The notes under the pieces were generated by a model. The model was not told the origin of the DNA and made no database searches. It saw only the letters and a list, made by a program, of their open reading frames with translations. 64,000 bases of DNA from CADCUY01 sp964242735 (GTDB lineage Bacteria > Actinomycetota > Actinomycetes > Actinomycetales > Quadrisphaeraceae): positions 1-64,000 of the forward strand of contig CAXTAK010000013.1 of the NCBI GenBank assembly GCA_964242735.1, read 5' to 3'. The position numbers and the translations under genes were made by a program. Positions 15,728 to 24,622 of the stretch are shown here, one piece after another. Position 1 is the stretch's first letter, and each line of letters opens with the position of its first letter.

Positions 15728-16213
15728 TCACCAGTCGACGTCTGGCGGGAGCCGCTGAAGCAGGTGCAGGTCGTGCACGTCGACCTCCCGCAGCGGGTAC
15801 CCGGTGTGGAAGCGCACCTGCTGGACCCGGGACAGGCACCGCACGCCCACCCCGTCGAGCGAGCCCTCGGTGAAGGCATCCACGGGGTAGCCGAAGCACT
15901 CACCGCCCAGGCCCGCCTGGCGCCCGTGTCCGGCCGTGTCGAAGACCACCGGGTGCACGTCTACCCACCCCAGGCCGGGGGCCGCCAGCTCCACCCGCAC
16001 CGGGCGCCAGTCGGTCTCCACCTGGTACCCGCGCCGGCCCAGCACCGCCAGCGCCTCGGTCTCGTCCTCGGCGTCCACTGCCAGGTCCAGGTCGCGGTGG
16101 GCGCGGGTCACCTCGCCCACCAGGGCATCGACGCCCCACCCACCGGCGACCCAGCACCGGCAACCGGCCTGCTGCAGGTCGGCCAGGACCGCGTGCACCT
16201 CGCCCAGCTGCAT
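15728..16213 (-). CDS. lincosamide-nucleotidyltransferase-like protein (Lnu(A)/(C) type)
   Basis: A 161-residue nucleotidyltransferase. The fold signature is CWVAGGWGVDALVGEVTRAHRDLDLAVDAED: the GGW turn, the two metal-binding Asp residues of DLDL and the preceding His. It continues GYQVETDWRPVRVEL, GWVDVHPVVFD and RFHTGYPLREVDVHDL. That order matches Lnu(A)/Lnu(C) enzymes, which adenylylate lincomycin and clindamycin; ANT(2'')-type aminoglycoside enzymes share only the first part. ATG 16213 is preferred. It lies among IS debris, consistent with mobility. Activity and drug range are inferred only. Confidence 0.72.
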   Translation of the reverse strand: MQLGEVHAVLADLQQAGCRCWVAGGWGVDALVGEVTRAHRDLDLAVDAEDETEALAVLGRRGYQVETDWRPVRVELAAPGLGWVDVHPVVFDTAGHGRQAGLGGECFGYPVDAFTEGSLDGVGVRCLSRVQQVRFHTGYPLREVDVHDLHLLQRLPPDVDW

Positions 16214-16639
16214 CCCCGGCCACACCGGCCGACCGGGCTCCACGACCACATGCTGCCCGACCACCACCGGCAGCACCGGACGACCGCAGCACCAGCCTGC
16301 CGACGCTCCTATGGATGTCAAGCGGCCAGGGTGAGGCTCCCGGGTGGGTTCTCGAGCTGGCGGTGAAGGTGTCGGCTCAGATCCGCGGTCGGCGGCGACC
16401 CGAGATCCATCTCGATCCGTTCCGGTCCACCGACAGGGTTTGACGACAGCCGGTACGGCCGGTGCCGTCAGCGGAGGAGGGCCGTGGCATCGACGGGGCC
16501 TTCCAGGTCTCATCCTCCCTCGGCCGGCTCCCGGTCGCGGGTCCCTGTCTGTCAGCTTGAGGTGAGACGCCCCGGTCCGGGGCGATGAGCACCCACAGCA
16601 GGGCGAGACTGGTAGATCATGACGACGGCGGAGTTCCCG
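16214..16639. other. gene-poor stretch next to IS debris
   Basis: These 426 bases show no convincing reading frame. The sequence around 16550-16590 may be the outer end of the degraded IS3 element that follows, but no terminal repeat could be paired. Confidence 0.4.
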
Positions 16640-17432
16640 CGGGTGGTCCCCGACGATGGGGCGTGGGTCCCACCAGGGACGTGCCCCGCCGGCGCACCTC
16701 CACCGCCGAGTACGAGCTGGAGGTCTTCGTCGAGTACGAGGCCGCCCCCGCTGGGGAGCGTGGGGCCCTGCTGCGCCGGGAGGACCTGTACGCCTCGCTG
16801 ATCTCCGCGTGGCGTGACCAGCGCGAGGCCGGCGCCCTGGCTGCGCCGGCCCGCCCGGCTGGCGCCCGACCGGGCGGGTCGGCGGAGAAGGAGAACACCC
16901 CGCTGCGTGCGTAGAACGCCGAGCTGACCGCTGACCTGGAGAAGGCGCGGGCGGTGATCGAGGTGCAGGGGAGACTCCCAGCGCTGTTGTACACCCTCGC
17001 GACCGACAGCAGCAGGAACACCAGCGGGCGGTGATCGACGCGGCGGTCACCGAACTGGCCCCGATCGTCGGCATCAGGGCCGCGTGCACGGCAGTGGGGC
17101 GCCCTCGGGCTTCGCGCTACCGGTTCCACCAGATGTCCCCGGCCCTGCCGCGGCCGAGGAGAACGGCGGAGGCGCAACCGCAGGCGCTGTCCGCGGCCGA
17201 GCGCAAGGAGGTCCTCGCAGTGCTGCACGACCAGCGGTTCGTGGACCTGGCACCGGCGGTAGTCCACGCGATGCCCCTCGACGAGGGCACCCACCTGTGC
17301 TCGGTGGCCACGATGTACCGGGTCCTGCGCGCCGCGCACGGCAGCGTGCGCGAGCGACGCCGCCACGCCACCCATCCGGCGCGGACCAAGCCGGAGCTGG
17401 TCGCCCACGCCGTGTCAGGCACCGGCCGATGA
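16640..17432 (+). pseudogene. degraded IS3-family transposase (OrfA and start of OrfB)
   Basis: Recognisable OrfA is at about 16687-16860 (TAEYELEVFVEYEAAP, GERGALLRREDLYASLISAW). A TAG at 16912-16914 interrupts the following segment where a Glu codon is expected (LRAENAEL). After a further frame change, OrfB N-terminal sequence follows at 17031-17432: LAPIVGIRAACTAVGRPRASRYR, LSAAERKEVLAVLHDQRF, GTHLCSVATMYRVLR. The DDE integrase core is missing; the frame ends at TGA 17432. It is a dead IS3 element. Confidence 0.8.
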
Positions 17433-17463
17433 CCCCGCGACCACCGCTGTGGGGCTGGTCAGC

Positions 17464-19020
17464 TCACCACGCCGGCTCGGTCTCGGGGGCGGGGCTGCTG
17501 GTCAGCCGGCGGACCTCGGTGCCGTCGGGCGCCATCGTGTACAGGTCACCCCGCCCGGTGCGGGTGGAGGAGAACACGATCCGCGACCCGTCGGGGGAGA
17601 AGTCCGCGGTGGCGTCGACCGCCCTGTCGGTGGTCAGGCGCCGCAGGTCGCTGCCGTCGGTGGCCACCGACCAGAGGTCGACGTTGCCGCCGGTGATGCC
17701 GGTGAACACGACGCGCGACCCGTCGGCGGAGAAGGTCGGGTCGAAGCCCGCCATGGACGGCGGGGTCAGGGTCGTCAGCGTCGGGTCGCCCTCGTCGTCG
17801 CGGTCCCGGACGACGACGTCGGACCGCTGGCCCTGCAGGTGGGTGAACGCGAGGAGCCTCCCGTCGCGGGAGAAGGCGGGCGTCGACTCCGTGCCGGGGT
17901 AGGAGTAGCCCCCCCGGCCCTCGGTCTGCAGGTACTCGATGACGATGTCGGGGTCGCCGTCGGGCACGCCGTCCCCGTCGTCGTCGGACGCTCGGCTGTA
18001 CACGATGCTCTGGCCCCCGCTGCCGCCCGGCAGGAGCGGAGTCGTGCTGCCGCGGGCGCTGTAGCCGTAGCTGTAGGCACCGGTGCCGTCCGTCAGCATG
18101 GTCATGGCGCTGTGGCTGCTGGTGCCGTCCCCGCGGTCGAAGGCGACCCGGCGCCCGTCGCCGGACAGGTTCGGCACCGTGTCGGCGGCGGGGTCGGTGG
18201 TCAGCCGGCGCAGGCCGGTGCCCTGCGGGGTGACGGAGTAGATGTCGGTGTTCCCGCCGCGCCTGGAGCTGAAGTAGATCCGCTGCGGCGGCTCCGCTGG
18301 CTCCTGCGTCGGCGTGGCGAAGACGTGCCGGCCGAGGACGTCGCTGCCCGTGGAGGTGCGGGCCAGTCCCGTGGGGCTGCTGTCGAGGAACGTCCCCGGG
18401 TCCTCGGACCCGGGGAGCTCGAAGGAGGCACCGGGGCGCCCCGACCCGTCGGTGAAGCCTGCGCGGCCCCCGCCCCACTGCAGCGTCTCGTAGTTGAAGA
18501 CGATGTCGCTCTCGCCCGGCCCACGGTCGGCGCGCTCGACGACGAGCACCTGGAAGGTGTTCTGCTGCTCGGGCTGGCCCTCGTAGTACTGGTCCGTCCA
18601 CGTGGCGCAGAACGCGCGGTGCCCCTCGTAGGTCGTGGTGCCCCACCCGACGTCGCCGCCGGCGTCGTCGAACACGTCCATGTACAGGGGGGTGATCATC
18701 TCCGCCCCCAGGTCGGCCAGCGGGTAGTCCTTGGCATAGGTCGGGGTGCGCGCGAAGCTCAGGGCGTTGTTCCAGATGCCCAGCTCGCGGTAGGAGTCGC
18801 CGTAGAAGTCGATGCTGAAGGGCAGGACGATGCCCTCCTCGTAGGGATCCCGCGCCGTGCACGCCTCCACGTCGACCAGCGGTGAGCCCGTCGGTGCGGC
18901 GGCGGCGGACTGCGCCGGGACGAGGAGCACGGCCGCGGCGAGGGCGGCTGCCGCGGTCCGCGGGCCCGGGCGCACGACGCCGTGGGCGCTGCCGGACTGC
19001 TCGTGGAGACGTGTGGGCAT
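17464..19020 (-). CDS. secreted NIDO-like / TolB-type beta-propeller protein
   Basis: A 518-residue protein. An N-terminal signal segment covers about 20-43 (AAAALAAAVLLVPAQSAAAA). Residues about 55-200 resemble a nidogen-like (NIDO) domain: LPFSIDFYGDSYRELGIWNNALSF, then HRAFCATWTDQYYEG. Residues about 245-518 carry at least four TolB/PD40 propeller repeats (RIYFSSRRGGNTDIYSV, PNLSGDGRRVAFDR, PAFSRDGRLLAFTH, PTFSADGSRVVFTG, ADFSPDGSRIVFSS). It probably acts outside the cell in adhesion or protein interaction. ggaggt precedes ATG 19020. Confidence 0.8.
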   Translation of the reverse strand: MPTRLHEQSGSAHGVVRPGPRTAAAALAAAVLLVPAQSAAAAPTGSPLVDVEACTARDPYEEGIVLPFSIDFYGDSYRELGIWNNALSFARTPTYAKDYPLADLGAEMITPLYMDVFDDAGGDVGWGTTTYEGHRAFCATWTDQYYEGQPEQQNTFQVLVVERADRGPGESDIVFNYETLQWGGGRAGFTDGSGRPGASFELPGSEDPGTFLDSSPTGLARTSTGSDVLGRHVFATPTQEPAEPPQRIYFSSRRGGNTDIYSVTPQGTGLRRLTTDPAADTVPNLSGDGRRVAFDRGDGTSSHSAMTMLTDGTGAYSYGYSARGSTTPLLPGGSGGQSIVYSRASDDDGDGVPDGDPDIVIEYLQTEGRGGYSYPGTESTPAFSRDGRLLAFTHLQGQRSDVVVRDRDDEGDPTLTTLTPPSMAGFDPTFSADGSRVVFTGITGGNVDLWSVATDGSDLRRLTTDRAVDATADFSPDGSRIVFSSTRTGRGDLYTMAPDGTEVRRLTSSPAPETEPAW

Positions 19021-19165
19021 CAGGCGGACCTCCAGTCGTAGTGACTCTCTGCTCAAACAGTGGCAGCGCAAAGTGATCAGCGCGACGGGTGAGGCGACTC
19101 TGGGAGTCAGGGTCCGCGGCACGCACCCCACGGGCGACCTCGTCGGTGCGGAGCGCTGCTGCGGC

Positions 19166-19171
19166 TAGCGT
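19166..19171 (+). promoter_or_regulatory. -10-like hexamer, probable leaderless promoter
   Basis: TAGCGT ends eight bases before the GTG at 19180, and no ribosome site is present. Confidence 0.5.
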
Positions 19172-19179
19172 CCTCGCTC

Positions 19180-20457
19180 GTGCCCGACGACAGCCGGACC
19201 GGGGCGCCGGAGGTGGGGTCCTCGCGGCGCTCCCACCGGGGGCTGCTGGTGGCGCTGGGGGTGGACAACGCCGGGTCGGGACTGTTCCTGCCGCTGGTGC
19301 TGGTCTACGCCACGCAGGTGGTGGGGCTGCCGCTCGCGGTGGCCGGAACGGTCGTCGCGGCCGGCACCGCGGTGGGCCTGCTCGCCCCCGCGGTGGCCGG
19401 ACCGCTGGTGGACCGCATCGGCCCCAAGGCGGTGGTGGTCACCTCCCAGGGCGTGCAGGCGGCCGGGCTCCTCGCCTACCTGCTCGCCCGGGGGGTGACC
19501 GGCGTCGCGGTCGGGGCGGTGCTGGTGGCGGTCGGGCTGCAGCTGTTCTACAGCGCCCTGTTCGCCCTGATCGCTGACGTCGCACCACCCGGCCCCCGGG
19601 ACCACGCCTTCGCGGTGGTCGACATGGTGCGCGCCGCCGCCTTCGGTGCCGGCGCGCTGGTCGCCGGAGTGCTGCTCACCGTCCTGGACGGGCCCGGCCT
19701 GCGCGTGGCGGTGGCCCTGGACGTCGCCACCTTCGTCCTCGCCGCGCTGGTGCTGGTGGTCTTCGTCCGTCCCCACCACACCGGGCGGGGTGGGCCCTCC
19801 GGCAGCGGCGCGGGGGCGGCGACGGGCACCACGGCCCGGGTGCTGCGCGACCGCCCGTTCCTGGTCCTGATCGCCGCCACCGCGCTCATCGGCCTGCCGG
19901 GGGACGTCTTCCTGATCGGCCTGCCGGTCCTCGCCCTCGATCAGCTCCGCACCCCGGCGTGGGTGCCCGGGGTGTGCCTGGCGCTGCTGACCCTGACTCT
20001 GAGCACGACGGCCGCCGCCGTGGTGCGAGCCACCGCCCGGTCCTCACGGATCCAGGTGATCGGCGCCGGTGCGGTGGTCACCCTGGTGTGGTGCGCCCTG
20101 GCCGCGACCGCCCTCGCCGTGCCCTCCGGGTGGGCGCCGGTGTGGCTGGTGGCCTCCACCGCCGTCCTGGCGGCCGGATCGCTGCTGATCGGCACCCGGC
20201 CCAACGCCATCGCCGAGGCCACCGCCCCCACCCGCCACCGCGGCCGGTACCTCGCGGCGTTCCAGTACGCGTACACCGCCGCCGCCCTGGCCGCCCCCCT
20301 GGTCATCGCCTCCTCCGCGCTCCACCCAGTCCTGCCCTGGGCCGTCGCGGCCGGGACCACCGCCGCCGGCCTGGGGCTGCTGTTCTGGCTGGCCCGCCAC
20401 CTGCCTCCCCACGCCGTCCACCCCGCCCACCAGGGCGCCAGCGCCGCTGCCCGGTGA
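19180..20457 (+). CDS. MFS transporter
   Basis: A 425-residue inner-membrane protein with about 12 hydrophobic segments. The first half contains LFLPLVLVYATQVVGLPL and the loop 2-3 signature GPLVDRIGPKAVVV, a variant of the MFS A-motif. A polar linker at about 205-220 separates the two six-helix halves. It resembles drug-efflux MFS proteins; the substrate is unknown. It stands alone, with a leaderless-type -10 before GTG 19180. Confidence 0.85.
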   Translation: MPDDSRTGAPEVGSSRRSHRGLLVALGVDNAGSGLFLPLVLVYATQVVGLPLAVAGTVVAAGTAVGLLAPAVAGPLVDRIGPKAVVVTSQGVQAAGLLAYLLARGVTGVAVGAVLVAVGLQLFYSALFALIADVAPPGPRDHAFAVVDMVRAAAFGAGALVAGVLLTVLDGPGLRVAVALDVATFVLAALVLVVFVRPHHTGRGGPSGSGAGAATGTTARVLRDRPFLVLIAATALIGLPGDVFLIGLPVLALDQLRTPAWVPGVCLALLTLTLSTTAAAVVRATARSSRIQVIGAGAVVTLVWCALAATALAVPSGWAPVWLVASTAVLAAGSLLIGTRPNAIAEATAPTRHRGRYLAAFQYAYTAAALAAPLVIASSALHPVLPWAVAAGTTAAGLGLLFWLARHLPPHAVHPAHQGASAAAR

Positions 20458-20504
20458 GGTCAGCACGACAGGTGTCGACCCGGACCCACTCCTCGAAGCC
20501 GGTA

Positions 20505-20541
20505 GGTCGACCCGGTGGTGGTCGACCCGGTGGTGGTCGAT
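20505..20541 (+). repeat. 15-bp tandem repeat, about 2.5 copies
   Basis: The unit ggtcgacccggtggt occurs at 20505-20519 and 20520-20534, with a partial third copy. It lies in the space after the MFS gene. Confidence 0.7.
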
Positions 20542-21208
20542 CAGGAGCACCCGGTGAGGCGACGAGCAGGTGGGATGGGTCCTCCGCGCAGCGCTGTGGG
20601 GGCAGTGGTTCGGTGCGCTCAGCCCCGGGGTACCAGGTGGTGGGTGTTGGCGAGGGTGGCGAACTCGCCGTGCAGGTCGGTCTCGGTGATCCGGGTCAGC
20701 TCATCTGCGGTGACCAGGGCGCCGTCAGGGGAACGGCAGTCGAAGGTGTGGGTGGCGTCCAGGGCGACGACCACCTGGTGACCGAGGTTGGCGCCGACCC
20801 GGGCGGTGGTCTCGCAGCAGTGGTTGGTGGTGATCCCGGCCAGCACGGTTCCCGTCAGGTCCTGGGCACGCAGCCAGCCGTGGAGGTCCAGCTCGCGGTG
20901 GAACCAGGAGTTCACCGACTTGGTCACCAGCGGGTCCGGATGCCCGGTGATCACCGGCTTGAAGTCGTTGCCGGTCGTCCCGGCCGCAGGGGCGACGTCG
21001 CCTCCGTGGAGTCGTGGCGGACGAAGACCACCGGGCGGCGCTTCGCGCGCCACTGGCCCAGAAGGGCCGCGATGTCGGTCTCGCAGGAGGGGTTGTTGCG
21101 CGCCCCCCCGTGCTCGGTGTCGTCGAAGCCGCGCTGGACGTCGACGACGAGCAGCGCGAAGCGGTCCAGGTCCGGCAGGTCCGGCTGGAGCAGGTCCACC
21201 TCAGCAGT

Positions 21209-22180
21209 GAGGTCTTCTCACGAGCGTCCGCGCTGGAGTGAGGTGAGGACGAGAGCGGCGGTGGTGATGACGTGGTTGCGCCAGGGGTCGAGGGTGACCC
21301 GTTGTGGGGCCCGCCAGCCTTGGAGGAGGGCGTTGGCCCGCTCGGTGGGGCGCGCAGCGCGGTGAGCAGGTGGTTGTAGGTGCGGTTGTCCGCGTGCAGG
21401 GTCCTCCCGCCGCGGGGGCGCTCGACCGGGACGTGCACCCCGGTGCCCGCGCCGGTGCAGCCCTTGCCGGCCAGCACCGAGATCCGGTCAGGGCGCGAGG
21501 GCGCGGTGTGCGGGTACAGCGCGGGCAGGACCAGCTCCCGGGCGGCGGTCAGGTCACGGGTGGCACCGGGGCGCACATCAGAGACCCACAGCGGGAACCC
21601 CGCCGGGTCGACGAGCACCTGGATGCTGCCTCCGAAGGCGTGGTGCTCGCCCGAGTACCAGGTGTCGTTGCCGCGCTCGGTGCGCCCGGCGACGCGGTCG
21701 GTGGGCACCAGGGTGCCGTCCAGGCACGGGTGCGCGAGCCGGTCGGCGTGGGCACGGGTCAGGACCTCCTCCAGGGTCGGGGCCCGGTCGGCGATCACGT
21801 CCAGGCCCTCGCGGCTGTACCGGTACGCCGTCGGGATCGAGATCCCGGCGTCGGCGGCCAGGCAGCTCAGGTCGGCGCGGTGACGCAGCCAGCGCAGCAC
21901 CAGGACCACCTGGCGGTGGACGGTGGCCGCGCGCTGCCAGGGCCGCGCGCCGGCGGCGCGTCGGGCCATGGCGATCCAGGCGGTCACCGCCCGCAGCGTG
22001 GGTGCGGGCACATCGAGGCGGGCAGGATGAGACACGGCGGGCTCACGGGGAAGAAGGATGGGACTCCAGCGAGCACCACCTCGTCCCTGGGAGTCCGCTT
22101 CCTCCACCCCGCCACCGCACTGACCAGCGACGATGTACGCGCTCTTCACCCTGACCCACCCAGACCAGTGAGAAGACCTC
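21209..22180 (-). mobile_element. IS5-family (ISL2-like) insertion sequence, IS-B
   Basis: A 972-bp element. Terminal repeats gaggtcttctcac (21209-21221) and its complement (22168-22180) are identical over 13 bp. AGT flanks both ends (21206-21208 and 22181-22183), the same 3-bp target as IS-A at 941-1925. The transposase inside is dead, so the element could move only with help in trans. Confidence 0.88.
21218..22035 (-). pseudogene. inactivated IS5-family transposase
   Basis: The N-terminal part from GTG 22035 reads well (VSHPARLDVPAPTLRAV, LAADAGISIPTAYRYS, D106 in CLDGTL, WYSGEHHAFGGSIQVLVD). The second catalytic Asp is replaced: VLAGKGCTGAGTG has Gly where the family has Asp (LADKGYTGAG). 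A frameshift near 21355 then moves the C-terminal part, with the catalytic Glu (SERANALL), into another frame ending at TGA 21218-21220 inside the terminal repeat. It is a distant relative of the transposase at 1098-1967. Confidence 0.85.
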
Positions 22181-22229
22181 AGTGATCATGCTCCTTGCTG
22201 GTCAGGGAGCCAAGCAACGACCCCTGCCA

Positions 22230-22640
22230 AGGATCATGACGCGCGACACCTGCAACCCGAGGATCTCCCGGTGCCCGTCGGCGTCGACCCCGACAGCGAG
22301 CAGGGCGTGCACCCCGACGACCCGCCCACCCTCGCGGACCTTCAGGGCCACGGCCTCGGCGGCGAGGAACGTGCACGGCCCGGCGTCGAGGGGGCGGTGG
22401 CGGAAGTCAGCGACGTGGGCGTCGGAGTCCTCGGCCATCTCGCTGACCCGGGACGTGCTCGACGTCGTGATCCCCCAGCTCTCGACGAGGCGCTCCATCC
22501 GCCGGGTGGACACCCCGAGGAGGTAGCAGGTGGCGATCACTGACGAAGGTGGTCAGCATCGAGCGCAGCAGGTCCGGGAACGCCTCGTGCAGCTGCTCGC
22601 GGCCGAACCGGGCAGGGTCGCTGCTCGATGGTGCGGTCAT
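22230..22640 (-). pseudogene. N-terminal fragment of an IS256-family (mutator) transposase
   Basis: ATG 22640 follows aggagcacacg. The first about 35 codons (FGREQLHEAFPDLLRSML) change frame near 22535 into ATCYLLGVSTRRMERLVESWGIT. The sequence continues to FLAAEAVALKVREGGRVV and REILGLQVS. This is the mutator-transposase N-terminal half; the rest, including most of the catalytic domain, is missing at the border with the isochorismatase leader near 22230. Confidence 0.82.
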
Positions 22641-23087
22641 CGTGTGCTCCTCGGGTGCTGTGAGGGGTCTCCAAGAAGATCACGCGGTACCCGCCCCACC
22701 TCCTACAGGCCGACCCCGGCACCCGGGCCGCACACCACCATCGCGGACTCCACTGCGGTCCGGCTCAACGCCGTCCAGCATCCAGCGCCGGAACGCCACC
22801 GCTGGGTACCAGACCTCGAGTGCTCGCCGCCCGCGTCGGGCGCCCAGCTGGCGGCGGTGGTCGCGCAGGAAATCAGCGACGAACTGGACCGCGTGGCGGG
22901 GGCACCGGCAGTACGCACGTGCACGTCACGAAGTCGTCCTGGCCGTCACGGGCAACGGCGTGAGGGGGCGCAGGTGAGGTGGCAGCTTCGTCGCGGGCTC
23001 CGCCACCGCCGGCCAGGTGAGGTTCGGCCGATCGTGGATCGCCCCGGTCACGGACGGCGAGCTGGACTCCACCGGCCCACCTCCGGC
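22641..23087. other. IS256 left border and non-coding debris
   Basis: The region starts with the leader of the IS256 remnant (ggggtctccaagaagatcac near 22662-22681) and the border repeat at 22726-22747. No intact gene is recognisable. Confidence 0.4.
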
Positions 23088-23316
23088 CCCGTCGTGGGCG
23101 GCACGGGGCCCGGGCTCCACCGCGCCGACACCCTCGACCTGGGAGTCGTCACCTCGGGCGAGGGCGAGCTGCGCCTGGAGGACGGGTCGATCGCCACCCC
23201 GCGGCCCGGCTGGTGCTTCGTGATCACCGGCATGCAGCACGCCTGGCACGTGCTGGGCAGCGAGCCGCTGGAGCTCGTCGCGTTCACCGTGGGCGCGGTG
23301 AGCACCGCCCGAGCAG
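23088..23316 (+). pseudogene. cupin-domain fragment
   Basis: The plus-strand frame reads HRADTLDLGVVTSGEGELRLEDGS, then RPGWCFVITGMQHAWHVLGSEPLELVAF. This is the conserved beta-barrel of a small cupin protein (the first motif with a degenerate His pattern, the second with the HAW His). Upstream and downstream sequence in this frame is not cupin-like, and no ribosome site is visible, so it is read as a relic. Confidence 0.6.
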
Positions 23317-23330
23317 CACGCCGGGAGCGT

Positions 23331-23373
23331 CCCTGCGCCGCCGGCCCCTGCGCCGCCGGCCCCTGCGCCGGCC
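23331..23373 (+). repeat. 15-bp tandem repeat
   Basis: The unit ccctgcgccgccggc occurs at 23331-23345 and 23346-23360, with a partial third copy to 23373. Confidence 0.75.
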
Positions 23374-23544
23374 GTTCGACGGAGGACGAGATGGTGCTGG
23401 GTCGCCTCGGGGCGGCCTACGACCTGGAGACGGGGTCGTACTCCTGCACCGGTGCGGGCGACCTCGTGGTGCCTGCGCGCCGTCCTCGGCCTGCTCGAGC
23501 CCTGAGCACCGACGCCGTCCCCGGACCCGGCCCCGCGCCGGCCC

Positions 23545-24462
23545 TCACCGCTCTCGGTGGGCCTCGCGGGCCCGGCCCGGGGCGGCATCGGGGACGGCGT
23601 CGGCCGTCCAGCTCATGAGCAGGGCCAGGCGCTCCTCGGTGGCCGAGCCCCGGGCGGCGGTGTAGGCGACGACGAGCTGGTCGGGGTCGGCCGAGAGTGA
23701 CAGCGCCTGGTAGGACAGGGCCAGCTCACCGACCAGCGGGTGAGTCAGGCGGGTGAGGCCCGCGGTCTTCTGCCGCACGTCGTGGCGGGCCCACAGCTCC
23801 CGGAACCGGGGGCTGGTGATCGACAGCTCGCCCACCAGCGCGGCCAGCAGCGGGTCGCCCGGGTGGCGCCCGGCGTCCAGGCGCAGGTGCGCCACGACGT
23901 CACCGGCGAGGTGCTCCCAGTCCAGGTAGTCGCTGCGGGCCTCGGGGCGGGAGAACACGTCCCGGGCGGCGTTGCGCCGCGAGGGCTCGCGGGCGCTCAT
24001 GGCGAAGACGGCGTCGGCGGCGGCGTTCCAGGCCAGGACGTCGGTGCGGCGCCCGAGCACCAGGGCCGGCACGCGCTCCATCTGGTCGAGCAGCTCGCGC
24101 ACCCCCGCCTCCACCGGGCGGGCGCGCGCAGCTCCGCGGCCCGTTCCCCCCTGGCCAGCTCCCTCCTGGCCGGCCCACTGACCGGGGCGCCGCTGGCGGG
24201 CGAGGGCGAACAGGTGGGCGCGCTCGTCGGCGGTCAGGTGCAGAGCGCGGGCGATGGCCTCCAGGACGGCGTCGGAGACGTTCGCCCGGCGCCCCTGCTC
24301 CAGGCGCACGTAGTAGTCCACGCTCAGCCCGATCACCTGCGCCAGCTCCTCGCGGCGCAGGCCCGGCACGCGCCGCTGGCCCGGGCCGGGTCGCAGGCCG
24401 ACGTCCGCCGGGGTGGTGCGCGCCCGCCGCGCGCGCAGGAACTCACCGATGCCGCTCTCCAC
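23545..24462 (-). CDS. XRE-family regulator with MmyB-like ligand domain
   Basis: A 305-residue regulator. The helix-turn-helix covers about 8-85 (GLRREELAQVIGLSVDYYVRLEQGRRANVSDAVLEAIARAL). A MmyB-like PAS-fold domain covers about 115-285: VPALVLGRRTDVLAWNAAADAVF, SDYLDWEHLAGDVVAHLR, FRELWARHDVR, HPLVGELALSYQALSL. These domains bind fatty-acid or cofactor ligands, and the regulators commonly sit divergent to an oxidoreductase gene, as here (NADPH:quinone reductase-like and SDR). An Ala/Gly/Gln-rich linker with GQEGAGQGG lies at about 97-112. GTG 24462 is the start. Confidence 0.88.
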   Translation of the reverse strand: MESGIGEFLRARRARTTPADVGLRPGPGQRRVPGLRREELAQVIGLSVDYYVRLEQGRRANVSDAVLEAIARALHLTADERAHLFALARQRRPGQWAGQEGAGQGGTGRGAARARPVEAGVRELLDQMERVPALVLGRRTDVLAWNAAADAVFAMSAREPSRRNAARDVFSRPEARSDYLDWEHLAGDVVAHLRLDAGRHPGDPLLAALVGELSITSPRFRELWARHDVRQKTAGLTRLTHPLVGELALSYQALSLSADPDQLVVAYTAARGSATEERLALLMSWTADAVPDAAPGRAREAHRER

Positions 24463-24622
24463 CGCCCCAGTGTGGGGGCCCGGCGGCGCACCTGACAGGT
24501 CCTGGCGGGACCACGGTCCGACGCACCCCTTCCTGGCCCCCCCGGGCCCGTGCACGATCGAGGAGCGAGCGCAGTCGCCGACCGGCGACCCACGAACCGC
24601 TCCCGACCGGAAGGAACAACCC

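Larger units (their letters stand above)
20619..22189 (-). pseudogene. isochorismatase-family cysteine hydrolase, IS-split and frameshifted
   Basis: The protein has DRFALLVVDVQRGFDD with the catalytic Asp, VTKSVNSWFH with the Lys, and GITTNHCCETTAR with the nucleophilic Cys, so it belongs to the isochorismatase-like hydrolases. Two lesions are visible. An IS5 element (21209-22180) lies after codon 3: the original start is ATG 22189 after aaggag, and removing the IS restores MITAEVDLLQPD in frame. A one-base frameshift near 20985 separates the SPLRPG segment from GNDFKPVITG. The second lesion could be a sequencing error; the first is a clean insertion. Confidence 0.85.

Noticed and set aside
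17546..19126. Very long Arg-rich reading frames opposite or beside real genes (also in the dapF-miaA, allB and ureC regions)
   Set aside because: They are shadow frames caused by high GC, with compositions unlike proteins and no family motifs.
20505..20541. Tandem ggtcgacccggtggt repeat as an iteron origin or CRISPR start
   Set aside because: Only 2.5 directly adjacent copies without spacers or a replication gene nearby.
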